A program made the translations under genes and the position numbers. A stretch of DNA of 56,825 bases, taken from assembly GCA_019694615.1 (NCBI GenBank), contig JAIBBP010000127.1, positions 1 through 56,825 on the forward strand, read 5' to 3'. The DNA is from Microthrixaceae bacterium (GTDB taxonomy: Bacteria > Actinomycetota > Acidimicrobiia > Acidimicrobiales > Microtrichaceae). Every line of letters begins with the position of its first letter. The stretch's first letter is position 1. The notes beneath the pieces are model-generated. The model saw only the letters and a list, made by a program, of their open reading frames with translations, did no database searches and was not told the DNA's origin. Positions 24,392 through 33,184 of this stretch are shown one piece after another.

Positions 24392-25873
24392 GTGAACACG
24401 ATCCCGCGCCTTCTCGCCGATGCGGTCGCCCGTGACGCCGATGCGATCGCCGTTGTCGACCGAGACGGTGATGAGCGGGTGACCTACGGCGAGCTTGCCG
24501 AGCGGGTCCGCTCCTTCGGTGCGGCACTGGTCGAACGAGGCGTCGAGCCGGGCGACCGTGTGGCGATCTGGGCGCCAAACTCGGTCAGGTGGATCGTCGC
24601 CATGTTCGGAGCGAGCTCGGCAGGGGCAACGATCGTTCCGGTGAACACGCGGTTCAAAGGCGACGAGGCCGCTGCCATCCTGCGGCGGAGCGGTGCCCGT
24701 GTGCTCGTTACGGTTTCGGAGTTTCTCGGCGCCGACTACGTGGCGATGCTTCGGGCCGCCGACCCAGATCTGGAGATCGACACCATCGCTGGAGATCTGC
24801 CGGCAGGCTCGGGTGCCTCGTTGGGAGAGCTCGATGCCCGGGCGATGGCCGTAGCTCCATCGGATCCGTCCGACATCGTGTTCACGTCCGGGACGACCGG
24901 AGTGGCGAAGGGTGTGGTGCAGACGCACACCGGGACGACGTGCGTGGCAAGAGACTGGGTGGCGATGACGGGCATCACGGCCGACGACCGGTACCTGATG
25001 GTGAACCCGTACTTCCACATGTTCGGGTTCAAGGCCGGGATCCTCGCGTCTGTCGCCGCGGGGCTGACGATGTACCCCGTGGCGGTGTTCGACGCCGGCG
25101 CGGTGCTCGATACGGTCGAGCGGGAGCGGATCACGGTCCTGCCGGGCGCCCCCACGCTGTACCGGTCCCTGCTCGATACCCCCGGGGCGGGCGAGCGTGA
25201 CCTCTCGTCGCTCCGAATCGCGGTAACCGGCGCCGCGGACATCCCCGTGCCGCTGATCGAGAGGGTCATGCACGAGTTGCCGTTCGAGACGGTGCTGGCG
25301 GGCTACGGCCTGTCGGAGGGCGGCACCGCGACGGCGACCGAGCCCGGGGATCCGCCCGACGCAATCGCCACGACGGTTGGCAAAGCCCGTCCCGGCTTCG
25401 AGTTGCGGATCGACGGTGCCGACACCGGGGAGATCCTGTTGCGCGGCCCGTCGATCATGTCGCACTACCTCGACGATCCTGAGGCGACAGCGGCAGCGTT
25501 GTCCGAGGACGGCTGGTTGCGCACGGGTGACATCGGGACGATCGGTGACGACGGCCGACTGCGGATCGTCGGGCGCTCGAAGGACATGTTCATCGTGGGA
25601 GGGTTCAACGCCTATCCCGCCGAGATCGAGAATGCTCTGCTGCGCTGTCCCGGCGTCGATCAGGTCGCGGTGATCGGGATTCCCGACGACCGGATGGGTG
25701 AAGTCGGCATGGCGTTCGTGGTTGGCGACGCCCGGCCGGACGACGTCATGGCGTGGGCCCGCGAGCACATGGCCAACTACAAGGTGCCCCGCCGCGTCGA
25801 AGTTCTCGACTCCCTGCCGATCAACGCCGCCGGCAAGGTCGAGAAGCTGGTGCTTCGCGAGATGATCAGCTGA
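24392..25873 (+). CDS. Acyl-CoA synthetase, FadD3-like
   Basis: A 493-residue ANL ligase. FTSGTTGVAKGVVQTH, NPYFHMFGFKAGI, GYGLSEGG, GRSKDMFIVGGFNAYPAEIE and LPINAAGKVEKL mark the conserved core. The size and the MFGFKAGI stretch resemble FadD3, which activates the indane propionate left after steroid rings A and B are removed. That resemblance is from memory and needs alignment. It closes the operon with two crotonases, an HSD10-like SDR and an ACAD pair. Confidence 0.88.
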   Translation: MNTIPRLLADAVARDADAIAVVDRDGDERVTYGELAERVRSFGAALVERGVEPGDRVAIWAPNSVRWIVAMFGASSAGATIVPVNTRFKGDEAAAILRRSGARVLVTVSEFLGADYVAMLRAADPDLEIDTIAGDLPAGSGASLGELDARAMAVAPSDPSDIVFTSGTTGVAKGVVQTHTGTTCVARDWVAMTGITADDRYLMVNPYFHMFGFKAGILASVAAGLTMYPVAVFDAGAVLDTVERERITVLPGAPTLYRSLLDTPGAGERDLSSLRIAVTGAADIPVPLIERVMHELPFETVLAGYGLSEGGTATATEPGDPPDAIATTVGKARPGFELRIDGADTGEILLRGPSIMSHYLDDPEATAAALSEDGWLRTGDIGTIGDDGRLRIVGRSKDMFIVGGFNAYPAEIENALLRCPGVDQVAVIGIPDDRMGEVGMAFVVGDARPDDVMAWAREHMANYKVPRRVEVLDSLPINAAGKVEKLVLREMIS

Positions 25874-25880
25874 CACCGAG

Positions 25881-26237
25881 TCACGCGTACCTCTCGAATC
25901 GAGCGTCGAGGAGCGTCATGTCGTCGGGGTCAGTGGTCAGGATGAACGTGCCGAGCGACTCCGCGATCACCGCAAGGTGTGCGTCGACAACGTCCGCCGT
26001 GCCCGACGACGCAAGCCGTCGCCCGACCGACACGGCGTCGTCGAGTGCGTGAATCTCGAAGTGCTTGGCCGCCCGTGCCAGGTTCGCCTGTCGTTGGGGA
26101 TCCCGCCACACCTGGGCCAACACCGGATGCGTCGTGTGGATCTCGTCGCCTCGTTCGGCCGCCCGCTTGATGAGTGACCACAGTCGGGAGTTCACTCGCT
26201 CGGCATCGGCGATGAGAGGTCCGGCGTCGAGAATCAA
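25881..26237 (-). CDS. PIN-domain toxin (VapC-like), module 1
   Basis: A 118-residue PIN domain beginning LILDAGPLIADAER with the first acidic residue, a later Asp in DVVDAHLAVIAE and a C-terminal TTDPDDM. PIN toxins are Mg-dependent RNases. A TTG at 26237 overlapping the antitoxin TGA gives the expected PIN N-terminus; an ATG at 26276 would add 13 residues encoded in the antitoxin gene. It ends 7 bases from the convergent FadD3-like gene. Confidence 0.8.
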   Translation of the reverse strand: MILDAGPLIADAERVNSRLWSLIKRAAERGDEIHTTHPVLAQVWRDPQRQANLARAAKHFEIHALDDAVSVGRRLASSGTADVVDAHLAVIAESLGTFILTTDPDDMTLLDARFERYA

Positions 26238-26479
26238 CGCGGAACGCCCTGGCGGTCGAGGATCTCGTCGGCCCATGCCAGGTGCGCCGGATCGATCGGG
26301 CCGTCAGTGGCCTCCCACGAGTTGATCAGGTCGAGGAGGGCAACGCTGCGGCGACGGCGTGCGACCTCGGCGAGTAGGGACCGCTTGATGGCGAGCTTCT
26401 TGGTCCCGTCGATGGCCATCAGTTCGCCAAGAGCGGCCTCCATCTCGTCGTCGAAATCGATGGTGGTCTTCTGTGCCAT
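26234..26479 (-). CDS. VapB-like antitoxin, module 1
   Basis: An 81-residue protein starting MAQKTTIDFDDEMEAALGE, a ribbon-helix-helix-like opening, followed by a basic helix and an acidic C-terminus able to wrap the toxin. The ATG at 26479 lies six bases after a -10 box TACCCT. It is overlapped by the PIN toxin gene. Confidence 0.75.
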   Translation of the reverse strand: MAQKTTIDFDDEMEAALGELMAIDGTKKLAIKRSLLAEVARRRRSVALLDLINSWEATDGPIDPAHLAWADEILDRQGVPR

Positions 26480-26485
26480 ATAAAT

Positions 26486-26499
26486 AGGGTACTTGACCC
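26486..26499. promoter_or_regulatory. Promoter/operator of toxin-antitoxin module 1
   Basis: The -10 box TACCCT (minus strand, 26491 to 26486) overlaps the inverted repeat GGGT-N5-ACCC (26487-26499). Antitoxins of this kind usually repress their own promoter, so it is a likely autoregulatory site. The local sequence is AT-rich compared with the surroundings. Confidence 0.5.
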
Positions 26500-26539
26500 G
26501 TATTCGTACGGTCACGCACTTCGAGTTGCGATCGAACGC

Positions 26540-26932
26540 TCACCGGGGCGCGAGAACAGCGATCCCATTCGTCGTCGCTGCGTCCGCCATGCGGTGGTCG
26601 TAGGTCACGATACCTTCGAGGTCGTCGTCCAGGTTGAGAGCCGAGGCCAGGTGCAACGCGTCCAGCGGCCGAAGCCCGAGCGGATCCAGCCGGCCCGCCT
26701 CGGAGAACGCAGCAGGGGTGAGCTGAGTCAGCGTGAACGCGTCCAGTACTTCCCGAACACGTGGGGCACGGTCCGGTGCTGCCCGGCGAACCGCCCGCAT
26801 CAGTTCCGTTCGGGACAGATCGCTCGTCACCAGGACCTGGTCGGCCTTGGTGAGCCAACGCCGAAGTGCTGTCGTCTCGGTTTCGGCGACGATCAGCTTC
26901 ACGAGCGCCGACGTGTCGACGTAGTACGCCAC
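26540..26932 (-). CDS. PIN-domain toxin (VapC-like), module 2
   Basis: A 130-residue PIN protein with VDTSALVKLIVAE (first Asp), SRTELMRAVRR (Glu), LRPLDALHLASAL (Asp) and VTYDHRMADAA, matching the four-acid active site of VapC RNases. The GTG at 26932, two bases after the start of the antitoxin stop, gives the expected N-terminus. It lies directly upstream of module 1 on the same strand. Confidence 0.87.
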   Translation of the reverse strand: MAYYVDTSALVKLIVAETETTALRRWLTKADQVLVTSDLSRTELMRAVRRAAPDRAPRVREVLDAFTLTQLTPAAFSEAGRLDPLGLRPLDALHLASALNLDDDLEGIVTYDHRMADAATTNGIAVLAPR

Positions 26933-26933
26933 C

Positions 26934-27209
26934 TCAGCACCGCTCGTCGTCGCGCATGTCGGCGAGTGTGTCGGAGAGCGATGGGGAGCGAGCGGCCCCT
27001 CGCTTGGGAGCGGCAAGTTCGCTCAGGTCGCGGAGAGGTGGTCGAGCGCGGCCCGCTCCGATCAGTGCAGCGAGCCGCGACATCGGGATGGCGGTCATTT
27101 GGGCAACAGGGCGGCCTCGATCGGTGATCGTGACGGTCTCGCCGGAGGCGGCCTCCGCGACGACGGCTGAAGCGTTCTGCTTGAGCGCACGGATCCCGAC
27201 CTGAGCCAT
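26934..27209 (-). CDS. Phd/YefM-type antitoxin, module 2
   Basis: A 91-residue prevent-host-death protein: MAQVGIRALKQNASAVVAEA followed by GETVTITDRGRPVAQM, the classic Phd DNA-binding fold, and an acidic C-terminal tail. The ATG at 27209 fits the family; the frame continues upstream without support. It should neutralise the adjacent PIN toxin and repress the pair. Confidence 0.87.
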   Translation of the reverse strand: MAQVGIRALKQNASAVVAEAASGETVTITDRGRPVAQMTAIPMSRLAALIGAGRARPPLRDLSELAAPKRGAARSPSLSDTLADMRDDERC

Positions 27210-27261
27210 GTGCTTCGCTGTAGCACATTCGCGGTCATCCCGCCGGGGCGGTGGTCGCTCT

Positions 27262-28407
27262 CTACCGCGACAGGATCGACACGCCCGCCGTCCCCGGGGC
27301 GCCGTAGAGCTGGGCGTAGCCGACCCTCGGTTCGCCCGGTACCTGGCGTTCGCCCGCGGTTCCACGCAACTGCTGCACCAGCTCGTACACCTGGCGGAGG
27401 CCTGACGCCCCGATCGGCTCCCCGTTGGCGATCAGGCCACCGTCGGTGTTGATCGGCAGTCGGCCGCCGATCTCGGTCTCACCATCCGCGATCAACTGTT
27501 CCTGTTCGCCGTCGTCGCAGAACCCGTTCTCGGCCATGTGGATCACCTCGGCCCCGGCGTCGGTGTCCTGCAACTGGATCACGTCGACGTCCTCCGGGCC
27601 GATGCCGGCCATCTCGTAGGCAGCCTTCGACGCGTACACCGTTGGCGCATCGTCCTGCTCGATGGCTGCCCAGGAGGCGTGCACCTCGAACGCTCCGTAG
27701 CGACGAGTTCGGAGTGTCGTCGCTCGCAGGTAGATCGGCGTCGGCGTGTACTCCTTCGCGATGTCCGCCCGGCACAGAATGACCGCGGCCGCTCCTTCGT
27801 CGGGCGAGCAGAACATGTACTGGGTCAGCGGGTAGTTGAGCATCCGCGACGACAGGATGTCAGCCTCGGAGATCGCCTTGCGCCGGAGCGCGTTGGGGTT
27901 GAGGACGCCGTTGCGGTACCCCTTGGCCGCCACCCGGGCCAGTGTTTCGTGGCTGATGCCGTGGTCGTGCATGTAGCGGTTGATCTTCATGGCGAAGAAC
28001 TTCGTCGTGAGGAAGTGGCCGATCTCGCCGTACCAGGGTGGGGCCCCGTAGTCGACGGGGTCCGAGGTGAACGCGCCGTGCCCGTGTTTGTCCATTCCGA
28101 CCGCGACGCCGATGTCGTACTGGCCCGAGCGGATCGAGTCGGCGGTCAGCTGAAGCGCGGTCGCCGCGGTCGCACACCCGTTGTAGACGTCCATGAACGG
28201 AATGCCGGTGAGCCCGAGTCGGCTGGTGACGGCGTCGGGGTTGTCGACCTCGAAGCTGCCGCCGAACCCGAACTGCACCTGAGGCCAGGCGATGCCGGCA
28301 TCGGTGAGCGCTGCTCGCACGGCGTCGGCACCCATGTCGATCGCCGACTTGTCGCCGAACCGGCCGAACGGGTGAAGCCCCACCCCGATGATTGCGACGT
28401 CGACCAT
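27262..28407 (-). CDS. Thiolase-like lipid-transfer protein (Ltp type), possible CoA aldol-lyase or thiolase
   Basis: A 381-residue thiolase-superfamily protein. The first half has NGCATAATALQLT with the Cys at the usual nucleophile position. The C-terminal motif that normally reads GHPxGATG is GEPIGASG, and the last catalytic Cys region is replaced by YGAPGTAG. Ltp proteins of this kind paired with a DUF35 protein act as retro-aldolases in steroid side-chain removal; others are thiolases. The DUF35 gene directly upstream favours such a complex. The ATG at 28407 has an AGGG site; a GTG lies at 28416. Confidence 0.85.
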   Translation of the reverse strand: MVDVAIIGVGLHPFGRFGDKSAIDMGADAVRAALTDAGIAWPQVQFGFGGSFEVDNPDAVTSRLGLTGIPFMDVYNGCATAATALQLTADSIRSGQYDIGVAVGMDKHGHGAFTSDPVDYGAPPWYGEIGHFLTTKFFAMKINRYMHDHGISHETLARVAAKGYRNGVLNPNALRRKAISEADILSSRMLNYPLTQYMFCSPDEGAAAVILCRADIAKEYTPTPIYLRATTLRTRRYGAFEVHASWAAIEQDDAPTVYASKAAYEMAGIGPEDVDVIQLQDTDAGAEVIHMAENGFCDDGEQEQLIADGETEIGGRLPINTDGGLIANGEPIGASGLRQVYELVQQLRGTAGERQVPGEPRVGYAQLYGAPGTAGVSILSR

Positions 28408-28408
28408 G

Positions 28409-28852
28409 TCAGGCACCCTCTCCTGCCGCCTGCTCGACCGGGGCGAACGCGAACGTCATCACCACCGTGCCATCAGGGTCGGTTCGGAACGGAACCACTC
28501 GCAGCTCCAGCTCCATGCCGATCGTCAGCGCGGCCGGATCGTTCTCCGTGAGTCGGGACTCGACTCGCACGTCGTCGCCCAGCTCGACGATGCCGACCCC
28601 GAAGGGCTGGAACGTCTCGTTCGTCTCCCCGCCGGCATAGGGCTCCTTCGGGAGGAAGCCCTGCGTCGTGAACGTCCACAGCGTGCCGCGCCTGGGGAGC
28701 AGATGCTCCTCGACCGACGTCGATCCACACCGGGCGCACGAGGTCGGGCGAGGAAAGGTGATCGACTCGCAGTCGGCGCAACGTCCGCCGATGAGTTGCG
28801 GATCGTCACTGGGCCATGTGAAGACGTCTGGGTGGAACGCCACCTGGGTCAT
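28409..28852 (-). CDS. DUF35 OB-fold protein with zinc ribbon
   Basis: A 147-residue protein with a rubredoxin-like zinc ribbon (CADCESITFPRPTSCARCGS, two Cys-x2-Cys pairs) and an OB-fold (GTLWTFTTQGF, FGVGIVELGDDVRVESRL). DUF35 proteins bind acyl-CoA and partner thiolase-like enzymes. It is overlapped by the upstream SDR (ATGA), with the Ltp-like gene immediately downstream. Confidence 0.9.
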   Translation of the reverse strand: MTQVAFHPDVFTWPSDDPQLIGGRCADCESITFPRPTSCARCGSTSVEEHLLPRRGTLWTFTTQGFLPKEPYAGGETNETFQPFGVGIVELGDDVRVESRLTENDPAALTIGMELELRVVPFRTDPDGTVVMTFAFAPVEQAAGEGA

Positions 28853-29595
28853 CGCTGCTCCTTGGGGACACCGGCGAGTCGAAGAGCGCCGTCGAGGCGA
28901 ATGTGCTCGCCGTTGAGGTACGGGTTGGCGACGATGTCGGCCACGAGTTCGGCGAACTCCTCGGGACGGCCCAGTCGACCGGGGAACACGACCCCCGCCG
29001 CGGGGTCTTCGAGCAACGTGCCGTGGAGGCGCAACATGGCCGGTGTGCCCATCGGCCCTGGGGCGACAGCGCACACTCGGATTCCCAGCGGCGCGAGGTC
29101 ACGAGCCAACGGCAAGGTCATTCCGAGCACTGCGGCCTTCGCCGCGGCGTAGGCGACCTGCCCGCGCTGGCCTTCGATCCCGGCAATCGACGCCGTGTTC
29201 ACGATCACGCCGCGCTGGCCGTCGAGGTCCGGCTCGTTGGCGGACATCGCCGCCGCGACGAGACGGATTGCATTGAACGTGCCGACGACGTTGGATCGCA
29301 GCGCCCGCTCGAACGACGCGAGATCGTGGGGTTCACCGTCCTCGACGGTCGCCCGTCCACGGCCGCTTCCACCGGCAACGTTCACCAGCACCCGAACCGG
29401 ACCGGGTGCTGTGGCCACGGCTTCGGTGACGGCCTCGTCGTCGGTGGCGTCACCCACGACGCTGGCGACGGCTCGGGACGACTCCGGCAGCGCGCGATCG
29501 AGAACGACGACGGCGAAACCCGCATTGGCGAGCCGGGCGACAGTCGGCGCACCGAGTCCGCCCGCACCCCCGACGACGATCGCGCTGTCGACCAC
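28849..29595 (-). CDS. HSD10-like SDR, probable 3-hydroxyacyl-CoA dehydrogenase
   Basis: A 248-residue SDR closely paralogous to the one at 21465: VVGGAGGLG, VNVAGGSG, NTASIAGIEGQRGQ and YAAAK. In front of a thiolase-like/DUF35 pair it would make the 3-ketoacyl-CoA or related substrate they cleave. The GTG at 29595 lies six bases after a -10 box TACTGT and gives the expected SDR N-terminus; in-frame GTG at 29601 is the alternative. Confidence 0.88.
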   Translation of the reverse strand: MVDSAIVVGGAGGLGAPTVARLANAGFAVVVLDRALPESSRAVASVVGDATDDEAVTEAVATAPGPVRVLVNVAGGSGRGRATVEDGEPHDLASFERALRSNVVGTFNAIRLVAAAMSANEPDLDGQRGVIVNTASIAGIEGQRGQVAYAAAKAAVLGMTLPLARDLAPLGIRVCAVAPGPMGTPAMLRLHGTLLEDPAAGVVFPGRLGRPEEFAELVADIVANPYLNGEHIRLDGALRLAGVPKEQR

Positions 29596-29601
29596 GACCA
29601 C

Positions 29602-29607
29602 ACAGTA
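29602..29607 (-). promoter_or_regulatory. -10 box TACTGT of probable leaderless SDR promoter
   Basis: Six bases separate the box from GTG 29595, the likely first codon of the SDR/DUF35/Ltp operon. Confidence 0.45.
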
Positions 29608-29684
29608 TGCGACCTGCGAGAACGGTGCATCCCACGAGGGAGAACACTCCTCTCTCTGAACGGAAGTCAGCTTGCTCGGGATGC

Positions 29685-29690
29685 TACGAT
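29685..29690 (+). promoter_or_regulatory. -10 box TACGAT of the CoA-transferase operon
   Basis: The box predicts a transcription start near 29697, where an in-frame GTG lies. The mRNA could be leaderless from that GTG or have a 39-base leader before ATG 29736. Confidence 0.45.
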
Positions 29691-29735
29691 CCCGTAGTGA
29701 GCCGATCGGGGGATCGGCGGCGAGGCAGGTTCGCG

Positions 29736-30950
29736 ATGACCGACGTGATGCAGGGAGTACGAATCCTGGAGGTGGCCGAGCACACGTTCGTGCCGGCGGC
29801 CTCGGCGATGCTCGCCGACCTCGGGGCGGAAGTCATCAAGGTCGAACACGTCGAGCGCGGCGACGCCATGCGCGGACTGCTGTCGAGTGGTGTCGGGATC
29901 ATGGGCACCGACGTCCACGTCCTCCTCGAGCACTCGAATCGGGGCAAGCGCAGTATCGGCCTCGACCTCTCGTCGCCCGAAGGCGTTGCGGTGCTCGGCC
30001 GTATCGCTGCGACCTGCGACGTGTTCCTCACGAACAAGCTGCCCGGTGTCCGTACCAAGCTGGGAATCGACGTCGAGCAGATGCGCGAACACAACCCCGA
30101 CCTCATCTACGTCCGCGGCAGTGGTCAGGGCAACCGCGGCCCTGATGCCGACAAGGGCTCCTACGACGTCCTGTCGTACTGGCACCGCTCCGGCATGGCG
30201 CTCGGCGTGATGCAACCCGATGCCGAGTTCGTCACTCCACCGCCGTCGCCGGCGTTCGGCGACTCCATCGGCGCCATGACCATCGCCGGCGGCATCATGG
30301 GCGCTCTGTTCCACCGTGAACGCACTGGGGAAGCCACCGTCGTCGACGTGTCACTCCTCGGTATCGGCATGTGGTCGATCGGGGCCGCGCTCGCACTCTC
30401 CCTGCAGATGGGCCGAGGGTGGGGTCCGCCTCCGCCCGGCACGTCGCGCAATCCCCTCGTCTCCACGTACCGAGCCGGCGACGGCGTCTTCGTCTCGTTC
30501 TCGTGCCTCCAGGCGGCTCGCTACTGGGCGGAGGCCTGCAAGCTTCTCGGTCGGCCGGAGCTCGCCACCGACGAGCGGTTCGCCGACCACGCCGCGCTGT
30601 CACAGAACGCCGGTGCCGCCGGCGACGAGATTGCCGCCGCCATCGCATCGGCCACGTCCGCTGAATGGCGCGACCGCCTCGAACCCTTCAGCGGCCAGTG
30701 GGCGATCGTGCAGGACACCCTTGCCGCTGCCGCCGATCCACAGACCGTTGCCAACGGCTACGTCGTCGACCTCGAAACGTCGGGCGGCACACCGTTCCGC
30801 CTTGCTGCCTCACCGGTGCAGTACGACGAACAGACGCCGCAAGCACGGCGGGCACCCGAGTTCAATGAACACGGCGACGACATCCTCCAAGAGGCCGGCT
30901 ACGACTGGGATGCCATCGTCGACCTGAAGGCCAAGGGCGTCGTCGCCTGA
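29736..30950 (+). CDS. CoA-transferase family III (CaiB/BaiF) protein
   Basis: A 404-residue protein opening QGVRILEVAEHTFVPAASAM, with LGAEVIKVEHVERGDAMR and NRGKRSIGLDLSSPEG, both hallmarks of the family, and the catalytic Asp in FGDSIGAMTIAGG. It transfers CoA between carboxylates, or can act as a racemase. It opens a three-gene operon with an LLM enzyme and an amidohydrolase, divergent from the SDR/DUF35/Ltp operon. Start at ATG 29736 is homology-like; GTG 29697 would add 13 Arg-rich residues. Confidence 0.92.
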   Translation: MTDVMQGVRILEVAEHTFVPAASAMLADLGAEVIKVEHVERGDAMRGLLSSGVGIMGTDVHVLLEHSNRGKRSIGLDLSSPEGVAVLGRIAATCDVFLTNKLPGVRTKLGIDVEQMREHNPDLIYVRGSGQGNRGPDADKGSYDVLSYWHRSGMALGVMQPDAEFVTPPPSPAFGDSIGAMTIAGGIMGALFHRERTGEATVVDVSLLGIGMWSIGAALALSLQMGRGWGPPPPGTSRNPLVSTYRAGDGVFVSFSCLQAARYWAEACKLLGRPELATDERFADHAALSQNAGAAGDEIAAAIASATSAEWRDRLEPFSGQWAIVQDTLAAAADPQTVANGYVVDLETSGGTPFRLAASPVQYDEQTPQARRAPEFNEHGDDILQEAGYDWDAIVDLKAKGVVA

Positions 30951-30978
30951 GGGAGCTGCGGGGATCGGAGGGAGCACG

Positions 30979-31935
30979 ATGCGTCTCGGACTGATGGTCG
31001 GGCCCGAGCGGGGCCGCTACGCCACCAAGGTCGAGCGGCTGCGACGCGACGCTGCGTGGGCGGAGGCAGCCGGCTTCTCCACCGTCTGGATCCCGCAGAT
31101 TCCCGACGAGTTCGACGCTCTCACCGCCGCTGCGATCATCGGAGCGGCAACCGAGCGCATCGAGATCGGCACTGCGGTCGTGCCGATCCAGCCGAGGCAC
31201 CCGATAGCGCTCGCGCAACAGGCGGTGTCGGTGCAGGCCGTGTGCGCCGGGCGGCTTCGGTTGGGCCTCGGCGTGTCGCACCACTGGATCGTCGAGGACA
31301 TGTGGGGCATCCCTTATCGACGTCCGCTCGCCGCGATGCGCGACCAGCTCGACGTGCTCGATCAGGCGCTGATCGGGTGTGGTCCCGTCGACCTCGACAA
31401 CGACAGCTTCAACGTTCACATGAGCCTCGACGTCACCGACATCGGCCCCACCCCCGTTCTGCTCGCCGCCCTCGGACCGAGGATGCTGGATCTGGCGGGG
31501 GATCGAACCGACGGAACGATCCTCTGGATGGCAGATGAGGCGGCGATCGAATCGCACGTCGCTCCACGCCTCAATGGGGCCGCCGAACGCGCCGGCCGAT
31601 CGGCTCCCCGGATCGTCGCAGGAGTGCCCGTGTGCCTCTGTGCCGACAGCGAGATCGCCGTCGCGACCGAGCGCACCAACCGCCTGCTCTCAGAGGCAGA
31701 GATCTCACCGAACTACCAACAACTCCTCGGCCACGGTTCCGCCCGTGAGGTCGGCGACCTGCTCGCCGCCGGCTCCGAGGAGTCGGTGGTGAAGCGCCTG
31801 CGTTCCTTCGCCGACGCCGGCGCCACCGACGTGTCGATCCGAATCGTGCCGATCGGCGACGACCGCGACCAACTCATCGCCTCCCGAGAACGCACGCGGC
31901 AGTTCCTCGCGTCGCTCGATGGCGACCTGACCTGA
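30979..31935 (+). CDS. LLM-class oxidoreductase, probably F420-dependent
   Basis: A 318-residue TIM-barrel protein: MRLGLMVGPERG, IGTAVVPIQPRHPIALAQQA, RLRLGLGVSHHWIVEDMWG and PVLLAALGPRMLDLAG fit the F420-dependent LLM group. GGAGGGAGC precedes the ATG. It lies between a CoA-transferase and an amidohydrolase, presumably performing a redox step on a CoA-linked intermediate. Confidence 0.87.
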   Translation: MRLGLMVGPERGRYATKVERLRRDAAWAEAAGFSTVWIPQIPDEFDALTAAAIIGAATERIEIGTAVVPIQPRHPIALAQQAVSVQAVCAGRLRLGLGVSHHWIVEDMWGIPYRRPLAAMRDQLDVLDQALIGCGPVDLDNDSFNVHMSLDVTDIGPTPVLLAALGPRMLDLAGDRTDGTILWMADEAAIESHVAPRLNGAAERAGRSAPRIVAGVPVCLCADSEIAVATERTNRLLSEAEISPNYQQLLGHGSAREVGDLLAAGSEESVVKRLRSFADAGATDVSIRIVPIGDDRDQLIASRERTRQFLASLDGDLT

Positions 31936-31949
31936 CCTGTGACCTGACC
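31924..31949. repeat. GACCT pentamer repeat at the LLM stop codon
   Basis: Three tandem GACCT units, a GT, then another one and a half units run across the stop at 31933-31935. Confidence 0.7.
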
Positions 31950-31977
31950 CTTTCCGACTCCGAGAAGAGGTGCTGAG

Positions 31978-33177
31978 ATGCCCCCGACCCGTTTCCTCGA
32001 CGTCCCGGTCTTCGACGCCGACAACCACATGTACGAGACCCCTGAGGCGCTGACGAAGTTCCTCCCGGACCGCTACAAGGGTGCGATCGACTACGTCGAC
32101 GTGCGAGGTCGCACCAAGATCGCGGTGCGCGGACGCATCAGCGAGTACATCCCCAACCCGACGTTCGAGGTGGTGGCGCGCCCAGGCGCGCAGGAGGACT
32201 ACTTCCGGAACGGCAACCCCGACGGCAAGTCCCGTCGCGAGATCTTCGGCGAGCCGATGCGCTCGATTCCGGCATTTCGCGAACCCGCCCCGCGGTTGGA
32301 GTTGATGGACGAGCAGGGCATCGATCGCGCGCTGATGTTCCCCACGCTCGCCAGCCTCATCGAAGAGCGGATGCGCGACGCTCCCGAACTCACCCACGCC
32401 GTCGTTCACGCGCTCAACGAGTGGATGTATGAAACCTGGCAGTTCAACTACGAGGGTCGCATCTTCGCGACGCCGGTCATCACCCTGCCGATCGTGGAGA
32501 AGGCGATCGAGGAGTTGGAGTGGGTCGTCGCCCGGGGGGCGAAGGCGATCCTGGTCCGGCCGGCCCCGCCCTCGGGCATTCGAGGACCGCGGTCCTTCGG
32601 GCTCGAGGAGTTCGATCCGTTCTGGGAGAAGGTTGTCGAGACGGGCGTGCTCGTGGGAATGCACTCGTCGGACAGCGGATACGACCGGTACACGAACGAC
32701 TGGATGGGCAACGATAGCGAGATGCTGCCGTTCCAACCGCAGGCGTTCCGCATGCTGTCGCAGTGGCGGCCGGTCGAGGATTCGGTCGCCGCGCTCATCT
32801 GCCACGGAGCGCTGTCACGGCATCCCGACCTGAAGGTGGCGGTCATCGAGAACGGCAGCAGCTGGGTCGCACCGCTGCTGTCGAACCTGAAGGACATCTA
32901 CAAGAAGATGCCGCAGGACTTTTTGGAGGACCCGGTCGCCGTCTTCAAGAGGAACGTGTACGTCAGCCCGTTCTGGGAGGAGGACTTGGGCGCGCTCGCC
33001 GAGCTCATCGGCACCGAGCACGTCCTGTTCGGCTCCGACTACCCCCACCCCGAGGGACTCGCCGATCCTGCCAGCTACGTCGACGAGCTCGCCGGCCTCC
33101 CCGACGAGTCGATCCGCAAGATCATGGGTGGCAACCTCGCCTCCCTCATGAACGTCGAGGACAAGGTCGTCGCATAG
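31978..33177 (+). CDS. Amidohydrolase_2 family metal-dependent hydrolase/decarboxylase
   Basis: A 399-residue protein with the metal-binding opening FDADNHMYETPE, ICHGALSRHPDLKVAVIENG and VLFGSDYPHPEG, as in the amidohydrolase-2 group of decarboxylases, lactonases and ring hydrolases. Many actinobacterial members lie among steroid or aromatic catabolic genes. GAAGAGG forms the ribosome-binding site. It is the last gene of the CoA-transferase/LLM operon and ends 7 bases from the convergent ACAD. Confidence 0.9.
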   Translation: MPPTRFLDVPVFDADNHMYETPEALTKFLPDRYKGAIDYVDVRGRTKIAVRGRISEYIPNPTFEVVARPGAQEDYFRNGNPDGKSRREIFGEPMRSIPAFREPAPRLELMDEQGIDRALMFPTLASLIEERMRDAPELTHAVVHALNEWMYETWQFNYEGRIFATPVITLPIVEKAIEELEWVVARGAKAILVRPAPPSGIRGPRSFGLEEFDPFWEKVVETGVLVGMHSSDSGYDRYTNDWMGNDSEMLPFQPQAFRMLSQWRPVEDSVAALICHGALSRHPDLKVAVIENGSSWVAPLLSNLKDIYKKMPQDFLEDPVAVFKRNVYVSPFWEEDLGALAELIGTEHVLFGSDYPHPEGLADPASYVDELAGLPDESIRKIMGGNLASLMNVEDKVVA

Positions 33178-33184
33178 GCGTGGG

